Assembly: GCA_020736575.1 (NCBI GenBank) | Contig: JAGPYM010000070.1 | Coordinates: 1 to 64,000 of the forward strand | DNA: 64,000 nt | DNA from: Thelonectria olida | Taxonomy: Eukaryota > Ascomycota > Sordariomycetes > Hypocreales > Nectriaceae | Reading direction: 5' to 3' | In this document: piece by piece, positions 20,971 to 31,089 of the stretch | How the letters are laid out: each line of letters opens with the position of its first letter | Numbering within the stretch: the stretch's first letter is position 1 | Notes under the pieces: generated by a model | The model's database searches: none | What the model was told of the DNA's origin: nothing | Seen by the model: the letters and a program-made list of their open reading frames with translations, nothing else | Position numbers and translations under genes: made by a program

Positions 20971-23407
20971 TTAGAAACCTCTGAAGTTGAACTCAGGGGC
21001 GTGAGCTCTGCCTAGAAGCTCGTCGCTCTCGCTCAGGCCGCCTTCCTTATGCTCGGTGGGCGAGTACTGGGGCTTGTACTGCGCATAGACGGGTGGCAGC
21101 GGCTGCCCATCCCGAGAGGTTCCCTCTTGGGGCTTGCCCGTGCCTCTCCAGACGGAAATGGTGGTATTAGGAAAGTCGGATGCGGGCTTGACTTCGCCAC
21201 CCGTCTGCACAAACCTCCAGTGCAAGTGCTTCTCGAGGTAGGGCACCACATCGCGGCCGCGGGTGGTGTTGAGGTGCTCGTACTTGCCGTCCAGGGCCTG
21301 GGAGATGATGGGAATTGTGAGAGGGACTTGGGCACGGGAGAGCACCTTCTTAGCCTTTTGCGAGCCACAGTTGGCGCAGCCTGAGGGGTTTTCCTCTGAG
21401 GCAGGGACGAGACCGCCGAAGGAGTAGACCTGGCCAATGAAGTTTTCCTTGAAGGAAAAGGTGCTGTTGGGGTCGTTGTCGGCGCCTCCGAGCCAGAACT
21501 CGATAACGTAGGAGGTGCCGTTGAGGGCGTAGCGGTCGTAGATAACGTTGATGATGTAGTCGTTCCACGACATGGCCTCGGTGTTGTTAGGGCCGAAGAA
21601 CTCCTTGTTCTCGATCGCACGATCTTCGTAGAGCTTCTGGTAGTACTCGATGGTGCTGGGGTACAGTGTGCGGATGTGTGCTGCAAGGTCGGTCTTGTAT
21701 CGAGCCTCGTTGAGGGTGCCGTTGGGCTCGACTGCTTCCGGCTTTGGAACGAGGTCATCGTAGGAGTAGCGCAGCTTTGTCCAGTCGCGAGCGTCATTCG
21801 AGGTGTAGAATCCCTGGTCTGGCGTGGTGGTCTCGCTGGTGTGGAACGGTTGAAGAGGCGCGTCAGGCTTCACATCGGGTACATTGTCATTGTCATTAGG
21901 AGGCTCAGGAATGTTCCACCAGGAGTTCCAGTTCAGCGATTGCCACATAGAAAGAAGACGATCAATGTTGCTAGTATTCTTGTTAGAAGAACGATTTCGA
22001 ATAGTAGGCGTCAGGACTGATTCCATACCAGTGATGAAGCCAGAACACGGGATCAAATGCTGCGACTGGCACGTCGGACATGTGACCAAGCCCGGCTTTG
22101 TTTGCCTGCGAACCGCCACAAAGGTTCTATCAAGGGTACATATCAGCAACCTCATGGTTCAAAGGTGGGGGTGAAGAGGTCAAGGTTCCGCTTGAGGGTT
22201 TAATGACTGACGTGGACATTGTTGTGGATATACTCAAGGGACATGTATCCGGTGCTGATATCCTGGGCGCTCTCTGCAAACCACTTTGTGCTAGCAAAAG
22301 TGCCCCATGTGTCGCTGTATTGGGGCGAGAAGAGACGGTTCACAGCATCCGCGAGGGTTCCGGGAGGGTTGAACTTGAACCTCTCCTTCCGGTCGGGGAC
22401 CTTTTTAGAGCTATACGGGTTATACCAGTGGTCCTCGAAGTTGCCAAAGATGACGTTGGCCTCTGAGAAGTTGTTGACACCTTCAAGACCCCTGTATGTC
22501 TTACCATTGTCGTCGGTGAAAATTCCGTAGCGGCTCACGCCGGAGCATTCACCCCACTAGCAAGTATTAGCAACAGTCCTTGACTCCGGTAACAATTTGC
22601 TTACGGGGTTCGACGAAGTGTTGTTGATGTTCCACTTGGTCATGTCCACGGGAGTCTTGGGCATGTCGTTAAACTTTCTCGGCTTGCCGTCATCGTGCTT
22701 CTGGGGGTTTTCAAAGCCCCAAAAAGGGTTGTCAACAACAAGGGTATCGCCGTTTGGCGGGTAGATTGCCACTCGATCGACGGTGAGGACATAAGGTAGC
22801 GAATACTTGTCGCTGTAGGTCTGCTTACGAGCCCAATCCCAGTACGGGAGCCTCCACTGCTCGGCTGCCTTTTCCCAATCAGCCAGCTGGGTGCCCTCAA
22901 GCTTCCACTCCTTGATGATCACTTTCATGTGCTCCCAAATGAGTTGCTGCACCAAAGATTAGCAAACTGTGAGCCCTGGCTACATAAGAACATGGGAGAT
23001 ACCTCAAAAAGCAGCATGTAGGGTCGGTGCCAGGTCGGAAATGCGACGGTGTTGTGGTTGCAGTAACCTCCATACGGATCCGCACCGTCTGGGACATGTC
23101 TCGTGGGGTCTGGGTGTGGAGGAGGAGCTCCATCCCAGGATTGTAGAGGGTAGGCATGAATACCAGCGACCTGAAAGTACGAGAGCCTCTCGTCGACCTT
23201 CATGGCCTTGAAGCGCTCCAAGGCTAAAACGAGGAGAGTCCATTGCCGTCCGAGAAAGTCATTCTCAGGAGGGAAAAACTTGGAAATATCGAGGCGAGAG
23301 GGCGTGCCAGGGGCGTAAGGGATGGTCTTGGTTTTGGTCACGACATCCGGAGGCAGGGGAATGCCCCTAATCGCGTACGTCTTGGTTGGGTTGTCGATCT
23401 CTCCCAT
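20971..23407 (-). CDS. tyrosinase (type-3 copper polyphenol oxidase), 722 aa
   Basis: Exons 23407..23003, 22946..22605, 22556..22212, 22105..22029 and 21970..20971 sum to 723 codons in frame. The copper-A ligands are in GIHAYP and in HNTVAFPTWHRPYMLLFE. The copper-B ligands are in YIHNNVH and, across introns 3 and 4, in GHMSDVPVAAFDPVFWLHH joined to CNIDRL. All expected histidines are present. A C-terminal extension of more than 300 residues follows, as in fungal pro-tyrosinases where it caps the active site until cleaved. No signal peptide is seen, so it is probably intracellular. It oxidises mono- and diphenols to quinones, a melanin-type reaction. Confidence 0.93.
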
Positions 23408-23494
23408 GTTGAGACTGAGAATAGTGAATGATACCGCAGAGTATGGTGAAGAAGCTGTTGATGAGGATTTCGATCTCAAGGCGACCTCGCGATA

Positions 23495-23504
23495 GATATT
23501 TATA
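23495..23504 (-). promoter_or_regulatory. TATA box of the tyrosinase gene
   Basis: The minus strand reads TATAAATATC about 90 bp upstream of the ATG at 23407, a standard distance. Confidence 0.6.
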
Positions 23505-25515
23505 AGGTTCAAACTTGGTGTTTATCATCTGCGCCTAAGGCCAGACAAAGCTCAAGTGACGGACTTGCTATCCCATAGAGATGCATGTCTTCTTGACGAG
23601 TGCCACTGACCGCAACTTTGCCGGGGGGCTTTTCAGAACATGGCCATTCACAATCGTCAATGCCGTGATGGCGAGATGAATGTGTGGTGGTCTTTCCTTA
23701 TCTGTAGACAGACTTTGGCAGTTTCTGGCTAGATCTTCAATCCGTCAGCTCGTAACTTGCAGCTTGGCGAGCAATCTAGACTCCATCGTTCCCGGCAAAG
23801 GACGCAAGGCAAAAGAAACTAACCCATTCTGTGCTTTCAGCTACGTCTCAGCAATGTAATTATTAAGATTTATAACAGGAGCTGTTCTACTTAAAGTTTG
23901 GAGGCGGGGTTGGGGCTGATAATGATGCTGCAGCTAGCCTAACAAAGAAATGTATGAGTACTAGGAGAGGCGTTAGGAAGAGGGTTGCCGCTGGGTATGC
24001 TGTATGCACCACACGCCGCCACCTAGAGTAAAGAGAGGGCGAAGGGAGCCTGCACCACTGCGGCTTGGAACTACAAGTATTTAACAAAATCTATTACTAA
24101 TCAGGCCTTGAGCGACTTCTCCCATAGGATTACTACGTGGCTTTCTGGTAGCGTCCTATCGACCGGCGATGTATTGGTGCTAGCAGACTTCTAGCATTTG
24201 TTTGCATACTGTACCCTATGCAACCGTCAACACGCACATCAGATGACCTCTTCAAGTGCTTGCGGTACAATGAATACATTTGCGTTATAACTGTCTCGGC
24301 AACACCGCTGCATGGCTTTCTTCTCTCGATCCGCGTGCCCTTTGGAGGGGCAGCACGCACTATTGAGTGGCATTCCGACTATTAGCATCTAGCCCGCTCC
24401 ACGCGACCCAGTATCAGGCAAGCAAGCGGGGTAAAGTCGGAAAGGTGAAGCCCAGAATCACGTCTGTGATTCTATTAGCGGCTACTCATACGCTATGCAG
24501 AGACACGTGCTTGGTTGAACAAGTTGCCCGCTCAGGCTTCTAGGTCGCGAACTGTAGGGGTCGCGTCCCGTCCCGTCCTGTGCCGCAGTTCTGCCTTTTT
24601 AGGGAGTGAGATCTGACAAGCTGTAGCTATTTTGGCCGTCTTAGCTCGCCGTGGCTGGCTGATATGTCTTGCTGGGCTTGGGAGAGATTAACGTTCCAGG
24701 TCCCGCTTATAAATGTAATTCCAGTACTAGATATGCTAGTTGCATAGCTTTACAATTATAATTATACTAGTATATTACTAAGTAAAGGTAATATATAGCT
24801 TAGTTATTAAAACTGTTTTTATAAAATTATAAAAATTTATATTTAATATTTAAAACTATTAAAAGTTATTAGAAGCTATTAATTAAAGTAAAAATAAAAA
24901 TAAAAAAAGTAAGTATTTATAAGTTATAAAATTTTAACTTAATAAGCGCTCTACTAGTGCCCGCTAGATTCCCTTTTTTTTATTAAAGCTTATATTAATT
25001 AATTTATAAATTAGTTTATTTTTAATTTTAATTTAAAGCTAGGCTTATAATAGGGCTTTTATAACTTAGCTTTTTATAAAAGTATTTAAATAAAATTAAA
25101 ACTTAATATACTATTAGTATTTACTTTCTCCCTAGGGCTGCTAATTATTATTTTTTATATAAGGACCTACTAGTTAGCAAGTGCGCGCCGAGCCTGCAGC
25201 TCCTTATAGGCCAATATGTGGTGCAGTTCTCTCACGCAGTAAGATAACTGGTTGATCTTTTTGGCCTTCGGCTGGACTGGTCTATTGACGGGCGAGTCAC
25301 ACCACGCTAACCCTTACACTTTAGTCCCATAGCTCTTAACGCTCACAAGTCGTCCTTAGTAACATCCTCTTTTACTAAAACAAAACGGGAATAGGAAGCT
25401 ACTTCTTTATGTGATAAAGTGAGTTGTACTCACTGAATAAGTTTAGCCATATTAAGACACCAGGGTCATGACTAGTCCAGCGTAAGCTTCATGCCCAGTG
25501 ACTAGATTATTTGCT
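23505..25515. other. long intergenic region with an AT island
   Basis: About 2 kb with no convincing gene. From about 24706 to 25166 the sequence is extremely AT-rich with many TA steps, bounded by ordinary sequence (gtcgcgtcccgtcccgtcctg at about 24561 on the left, gtgcgcgccgagcctgcagc at about 25180 on the right). This is the form RIP-mutated repeats take, though no transposon motif survives that I can read. Confidence 0.6.
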
Positions 25516-26727
25516 CTACTTCTCGCACTCAAATACAATGCCGTTTGCCTTCCTCATATCTTCCATCACAGTCAGAACATCAATGGTCAGCTCTCTCAAA
25601 TGGCCCTCAGCCTCCCTATCTCCCTCTTGGATAATACGTCCAAGCTCCTTGGCCTCCCAGGTCAAGTTCAACAATCCGGTAAACTCGGGGTTTGTATCAG
25701 CGAGCTGTTCAGACTCTCCTGACCCTCGTGGAACGAATTCCACAGTGTTAAGATCCGTCACACCAGTTCCGCCGTTTATTCTAATGGTACCCTTTTCGCA
25801 GTAGATCTCGGTTGGGGCAGTCGATGTGTAGATCTTGCTAGTATGGGCGTGCACTGTGAAGCTCCGCTCGTACTGCGATGACTTGGGCGAATATTGGAAA
25901 ATGATGTGCCCACCGCCGTCAACACCTGTGCGGATGATGGCAGGGTAGTACGTCTGGCTGGCTGGCTTCCCGAAGAGAGCCAGGGTGAACATGACGACGT
26001 AGCAGCCCATGTCCCACAGACAACCTCCGCTAAACTTGGGCGAAAGGACGTTGGGCTCCTCGCCCTCCAACACCTTGGCGTACCGTGACGAGTATATGGC
26101 CATGCTAACACTGGCACCATACACTGGTCCGAACTTGTTGCTTCTGGTCTCTTCATCGTTAAGCAGACGCTGCAGCTTCTGGAAATTGGGCTCTTGGATG
26201 TGTCGGTAAGCCTCCAATATGAACAAGCCCTTGGAGTCGGCAAGCTCATAAAGCGCCTCGAGCTCTTTGACATTGGAAGCAAAGGGTTTCTCCATGATGA
26301 CGTGCCTCCCAGCACCAAGGGCTTTTAACCCTTGCTCATAGTGTAGAGAGTTGGGAGACGCAATATATACAACGTCGATGTTCGTGTCATTAGAAAGCAT
26401 CGTGTCCAAGTTATCGTACACTCTGACGGCCGTAGCATCCTTGATGGAGGGTGTCTCTGAGACGAATTTGTTTGCGGTATCGAGGCTCCGCGAGTACACT
26501 GCCTTGAGCTGGAACCTCTTGCTCTGGTGGCATGACTGAACAAACGAGTTTGTGATCCAGTTGGTGCCGATGATTGCGAGACCTAGAGGGGCTGACATGT
26601 TGGCTGATGTTGACGGTCTACCCAGTATAGCTGGTGTGATGCTTCTGTGTTGAAATACTCTCCTTGCTCCGTGTGCGTGCGGGGTTGACGTCTTTACTAA
26701 GTGGATGTTGTGAGGGGTTGGGGACAT
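25516..26727 (-). CDS. Gfo/Idh/MocA family NAD(P)-dependent oxidoreductase
   Basis: A single exon. From Met at 26598 (MSAPLGLAIIGTNWITNSF) it is 360 aa, close to the family size, with the Rossmann start LAIIGTNWI. The EKP motif (VIMEKPFASN, the Lys near the nicotinamide) and the substrate-domain motif CLWDMGCYVVMFTLALFG are both present. The frame also has an upstream ATG at 26727 that adds 43 Arg/Ser/His-rich residues, which could be a mitochondrial targeting sequence or untranslated leader. Relatives oxidise or reduce sugars, polyols or dihydrodiols (trans-1,2-dihydrobenzenediol dehydrogenase type). No obvious partner gene is adjacent. Confidence 0.88.
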   Translation of the reverse strand: MSPTPHNIHLVKTSTPHAHGARRVFQHRSITPAILGRPSTSANMSAPLGLAIIGTNWITNSFVQSCHQSKRFQLKAVYSRSLDTANKFVSETPSIKDATAVRVYDNLDTMLSNDTNIDVVYIASPNSLHYEQGLKALGAGRHVIMEKPFASNVKELEALYELADSKGLFILEAYRHIQEPNFQKLQRLLNDEETRSNKFGPVYGASVSMAIYSSRYAKVLEGEEPNVLSPKFSGGCLWDMGCYVVMFTLALFGKPASQTYYPAIIRTGVDGGGHIIFQYSPKSSQYERSFTVHAHTSKIYTSTAPTEIYCEKGTIRINGGTGVTDLNTVEFVPRGSGESEQLADTNPEFTGLLNLTWEAKELGRIIQEGDREAEGHLRELTIDVLTVMEDMRKANGIVFECEK

Positions 26728-27158
26728 CGGGAAGAAGTCCGACAGATGTATAACTGACCTTCCCGAAAACTCTATATGGATCTATGATATCATAAAAACT
26801 GCCACTACTGCGTTATCATCCGACTCTAACCCTTGAGAACCTTTTACGTCGCGACGCCTGCGGTACTGAATCTACTGATGTCCTCAAAAAAGATCGGATA
26901 TGTCACCTTTTTGACCCAGCCAAGCTTCACGAGTGAGGGCTTGATGCATTGAAGTTTGACCAGATTTGACCTTATGCGCATGAGTTAGGTGGAAACTTTG
27001 TCGTCTAACTAGCCTTGAAGTCCCGAGGGTCGTCGCGCCCTCATTGCTAATAGTATTAGGCAGTTGGAAACCAACTCGTGTGCTACAATTTCAGACACAT
27101 AGTTAAATCAGCGCTCTGTCCGACATTGGGCTCCTCCAATGACTCCTCGAAGAGTCAG
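26728..27158. other. intergenic, no gene seen
   Basis: About 430 bp forming the promoter side of the oxidoreductase gene. No distinct motif. Confidence 0.4.
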
Positions 27159-27470
27159 TGCATGTGCGCGGCGATCTGAGCGTCGATGCTCATCTTGGCG
27201 TACAAATCCAGATTAATACCCCAGTCCTTGGCCAGTTGCTGGATGCTGATGGGGTTAGACAAAGAGGTGTCGACAATGACGGCTCTTAACGAAAACGCCT
27301 TAGCTTGTGTCTGTTCTCGTGGGTCTGCTGAAAGGGAACTTAGGGTTTAAGTCTCGCTTACCTCTCCATCTTGATTTCTTTCTCTGGCATGTTGAGTGGC
27401 CTTCTTGGAATGGCGAATACTAAGATCGCAGACAGTGAAGACCTCAGGGCTTGGAGGTGAGGGAAAGAAC
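27159..27470 (-). pseudogene. 3' gene fragment, unidentified
   Basis: The minus strand has protein-like sequence in two blocks: PEVFTVCDLSIRHSKKATQH up to a GTAAGC donor, then, after an intron-like gap, LRAVIVDTSLSNPISIQQLA continuing to LYAKMSIDAQIAAHMH and TGA at 27159. The splice at CTTTCAG breaks the frame, while a later AG (gctaag) would restore it. No upstream exons with a start are visible beyond about 27470. I read it as the tail of a truncated gene of unknown family. Confidence 0.35.
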
Positions 27471-28085
27471 CTGCTAGATATTTTCAAAGCTTATCATAGT
27501 CTAATGAGGAGTGAAGCTGGCTTTACGTGATTGAAGGTTGTAAATTTTGATGCGTGCTGCTTGGTTACAATTACGTCGCTCTTATATCTGTTAGTTTCTC
27601 AGAGGGGTCAGTCCAAAGCTGGCCAGATGCGTCGATCAACAGCCAGCTACAGCTCACACTCGGGGCAGCGGTTCCGGTGCCTGCAGATTCCTCATCACCG
27701 ACCACTAACCGATCGAGAACTTTAGTTATGAAGCCCTTCGCATTATTAGTTGGGACGGTTCTAGTTTGGTCTCACAGTTTCACTAGCACTAAGATACCCG
27801 GCCGTACTCACAGCTCAGTCCCCCAAGTACATGGTGGAAGAAGGCAGGAAATTTTTGTCCACGCTGGTGAAGGTTTCAGTGAAACCTTCCAGGGCTCTGT
27901 GGCAGATATCAGTGCCTTTCTAGGCCATTGACCCCAGCAGTTAGTCACCACTGCGAAGGCTATGCAGAAGCCCATTTCCCAAAACTAGGGTTAACTGGTC
28001 GATGGTACGAATCACTATTATTATTGCTCGTGGACATGCTCTTGGACCAAGTCCAGCTCGTCATGAGTTCTCCTAAAGGTATGTT
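27471..28085. other. intergenic, no gene seen
   Basis: About 600 bp. A 125-codon frame at 27554-27931 (+) has low-complexity, shadow-like composition and no domain. Confidence 0.35.
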
Positions 28086-28770
28086 AATACCGGATCAGGA
28101 ATTGAGTTCTACCGTGGCCACCAAATCTTATAATGGAACGGCCGAACTCGACGTAAAAGTTGTTGTGGATATCGACATAGACCTTCATCCGCAGCAAGAT
28201 CCAACGAGTTGGGTCGCCTCATATCTGTGCCATTGGCAATCGTAGTCTTCGTCCCGTTCGCAAGCACCCGCACCACGACGTGTGGGGTAACGCTGCTGCT
28301 GTCCGTGTTTAGATCGATAGTGCAGATAGTCTCGTTGCTCCACGGCGAGAGACCACTATTCTCGATACCACCGACAACTACATACTGGTCGTAGCCCACG
28401 GTGTTGATGCTGGGTACGCTGGCACCGCCAAAAGAAGTAATGAGCTTGGTCTACGGATAGGCAGCAGTGGGGTCAATCTCAAGACTGCTACCGTTGATGG
28501 CTGTAGTACATTATGCTCAGGGATAAACTTAACAATCGGCTCAATACTATTCGAAATGTGACATAGACTCACAAAAGCCTCCCGGATTCTCCGCAATGCT
28601 CCGGTCATCTGCAACGCTAGTCTCACGGCAAACGTTGAGTTCAACTTGAAAAGGCCTAGATAATGTTGACGGTGGTGCTATTAGGTAAAAAGAAACTTCT
28701 CGAGCTCCTCCGTGTCCAGTTTGCGTCTCAACATTCTTGCCCCTGTTTTTCAGGAACCGCATCCTCCCGA
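28086..28770 (-). pseudogene. decayed gene of unknown family
   Basis: A first block (MRFLKNRGKN, later VELNVCRETSVADDRS) leads to a GTGAGT donor and an intron ending in CTACAG. The second block reads INGSSLEIDPTAAYP, then TAG at 28451-28453, then TKLITSFGGASVPSIN, VGYDQYVVVGGIENSG and NGTKTTIANGTDMRRPNSL. After about 28180 the sense shifts frame to VYVDIHNNFYVEFGRSII. One in-frame stop and one frameshift show decay. The Gly-rich beta-strand character suggests a secreted beta-structured protein, but I cannot name a family. Confidence 0.5.
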
Positions 28771-30024
28771 CTAATGCCGGCTTAGCTCTATAAAAGGTAT
28801 TTTGCTAGAGGCTTTCTACAAGCTGGCTCCCTTTAACTAACCCATTCCAGATCAGCTCTTCGGGCCTTTTGTCCTTACGAGGCGATGCCTTCCAAAACCA
28901 GAAACGAAGAAGAGGCCAGTGTCTCTCCCATGCCGTTCAAATAACTCTACCGTAGCCTATTCCCGCCCTCCCTTTAGTGAACGAATTGGAAACCCAGTAG
29001 GAGCAAGAGGCCACAACTTCAATAATCAAAGCTAATGGTCAGTGCACTTAGCGTTTGCAAGGGCGGGATTTACAGTGACTCTGATTACCGTGTCACTTGC
29101 AATGATGGGGTCTTGATCTCGGCTTAGTGTGAGCTGATTAGAGGTGCGCCTTTTCTTATATGGTGCCGAGTGCTTAATGTATGCTCTCGCGATGTATGCT
29201 ATTGGGAACGGCTGGAGAAAGATGTAGAGAAAGAACCTGTATAAGATTCTCCTTCTTCTCACCGGAGAAAACGGAGAAGATGTGTAGAACGTTGCGGATT
29301 CGAGGGATGTCCCAAATGATTCGATCTGGGAAATTTCAGTCTGAAGGGCTTCGTGAGATTCTGGAAGGTCTTTCAAGGAGGAAATTGCAGCGGTGGCTTC
29401 GGATACGCCACACCTATCAACAGGGAACACATAATGCTCGAGCCCAGGGGATGATATCAATGCTAAGAAGACTTATACCATGTTTGATCAATCTCGTGTG
29501 GAATTCGTCATGGGTTTTGCAGCCTTCGACCCGAGCCGAGTCTCGGAAATCTTTCGCCTAATATTGGGGTTGTTAAGACTGTGGCCGACTCTTCCTGGGG
29601 GAGTTTAATCCATTTACGTTTAATTTGCACGGGTTCAAGGGCGTCAACTAATCTAGGTATCCCTAGTTTCCATTCGAGGTTACTAAATGACGCACCCTGA
29701 GGCGACCGACGGCGAAAGCGACTTTCATCACTTGACCGTGAGTAAGATCATCCTGAACATATCATTATCCGTTTAATGGAGATGAGAAGCGCTTAGACAT
29801 TACTTGTGTAGGTCTATTGAATCATGTTGACGGGGCCTTTGCTTCGTGGGCGGTTCAGTGAGACAACTTTTAGACGAGTTAATCCAGCTTGCTCTAACCT
29901 TAGGCCAGGTACATTAGAAGGGAACAAGTTACACGAATCAAGGTTCGTTACTTAGATATGAGAAGCCGGAAGTATATTTATATCTTTATAGGATATTCCT
30001 AGATAACGTGGGTAAATTATACGT
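28771..30024. other. intergenic, no supported gene
   Basis: About 1.25 kb. The longest frame (29032-29460, minus, 142 codons) has no domain, no intron support and an unconvincing composition. Confidence 0.4.
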
Positions 30025-31089
30025 CTATTCCCAAGGATCGACAACCAATTTCTCGCTACTAACTCCCTGAATTAAGACACCCAGTGCATGGTCCAATCCA
30101 GCTAGCCCGCCAGAGATCTTTCTAGCGGGAACGGGGATCAGACTCTCCTTGGCAAGAGCCTGTGGGAAGTATGTGCCAAAAGTCCACTCAAGCAGCTCTG
30201 CATGCTCTTCCTTGCCCAGTAGCAGAGACCAACCCTCAAAATTGCGAGTAACACCGGCAGGCAGGGTCTCAGGGCCAAAAGCAGGCTGGACTGCATAAAG
30301 TTTTCCTCCTCCTTGCGATGCAAGAACTTCTGCCGTGATCTTGATTGTCTCTGAGTTCGAGATGGTATCGACAACAAAATTGTAAGGACCTGCCGTGACG
30401 AGCTCCTTGACAGTGGCCTCGAAGGGCTGGGCGTGGTCTATGACTCGAGAGGCGCCGAGATGGGATACAAAAGTCTCATGTCGGGGGGAGGTCGTTGTGA
30501 CCACGTCATACCCAGCTTGCGTAAGGTACTGGATTGACAGACTGCCCAGACTGGACGTTCCTCCGTAAATCAAGATTTTTTTGCCTTGGGGTTGCGCCGA
30601 AGTGCCCGGATTGGGCCTTGCCAGCTTCCAAGTTGCGTTGAACAAAGCAGGAACGGTGGCCAAATTGCCAACAAGACGAACCGCCGTATCGAGGGTAGCA
30701 TTACTCGGGAGCTTGGTGGTCGTAAGCGCGCGGGAGAGCGCATACCTCTGAAAGGCGCCGTATTTGTTCTCGGTGGCCCCGGCCGTCTTCGCTGCGACTA
30801 CCTTATCGCCAACATCAAAGCCGTTAACCTCGGCGCCGACACTGATGACGGTGCCGGCAAATGAACTGCCGAGAACAGCTGGGTACTCAATGGGAAGCAT
30901 TGCGACTCTTGCTATCTTCGCATCAATTGGCTGCAGTGCAATGGTCTCGTTTTTGATGAGGAGCTCATGGGGCCCAGGTTGAGGTGTTTCAATCTCCCGG
31001 ACCTCCAGGGAAGCCTTGGGGGCAGGTACGACGGCTGCCAAATGAGACATGGGGTGCGAGGGTGGATGGTGGGTGGTGCGGAAATTCAA
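30025..31089 (-). CDS. medium-chain dehydrogenase/reductase, trans-enoyl-reductase type, 354 aa
   Basis: A single exon. The MDR pattern is clear: an N-terminal GroES-like fold (EIETPQPGPHELLIKN, IEYPAVLGSSFAGTVISVG) and a Rossmann domain (GKKILIYGGTSSLGSLSIQY, VTTTSPRHETFVSHLGASRV). The zinc-ligand cysteines of classical alcohol dehydrogenases are absent, so it resembles zinc-independent enoyl reductases and quinone oxidoreductases. In fungi such proteins can act in trans with polyketide synthases, but no PKS is in the window. The start at 31089 (MNFRTTHHPP) or the internal MSHLAAVVPAPKASLEVREI at 31050 are both possible. The second fits the family better. Confidence 0.9.
   Translation of the reverse strand: MNFRTTHHPPSHPMSHLAAVVPAPKASLEVREIETPQPGPHELLIKNETIALQPIDAKIARVAMLPIEYPAVLGSSFAGTVISVGAEVNGFDVGDKVVAAKTAGATENKYGAFQRYALSRALTTTKLPSNATLDTAVRLVGNLATVPALFNATWKLARPNPGTSAQPQGKKILIYGGTSSLGSLSIQYLTQAGYDVVTTTSPRHETFVSHLGASRVIDHAQPFEATVKELVTAGPYNFVVDTISNSETIKITAEVLASQGGGKLYAVQPAFGPETLPAGVTRNFEGWSLLLGKEEHAELLEWTFGTYFPQALAKESLIPVPARKISGGLAGLDHALGVLIQGVSSEKLVVDPWE

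Noticed and set aside
29032..29460. 142-codon minus-strand ORF
   Set aside because: No domain, no splice support, no clear promoter, and composition close to that of chance frames.
20971..31089. Tyrosinase plus two oxidoreductases as a secondary-metabolite cluster
   Set aside because: There is no PKS, NRPS or terpene cyclase, the genes are far apart, and decayed fragments lie between them.
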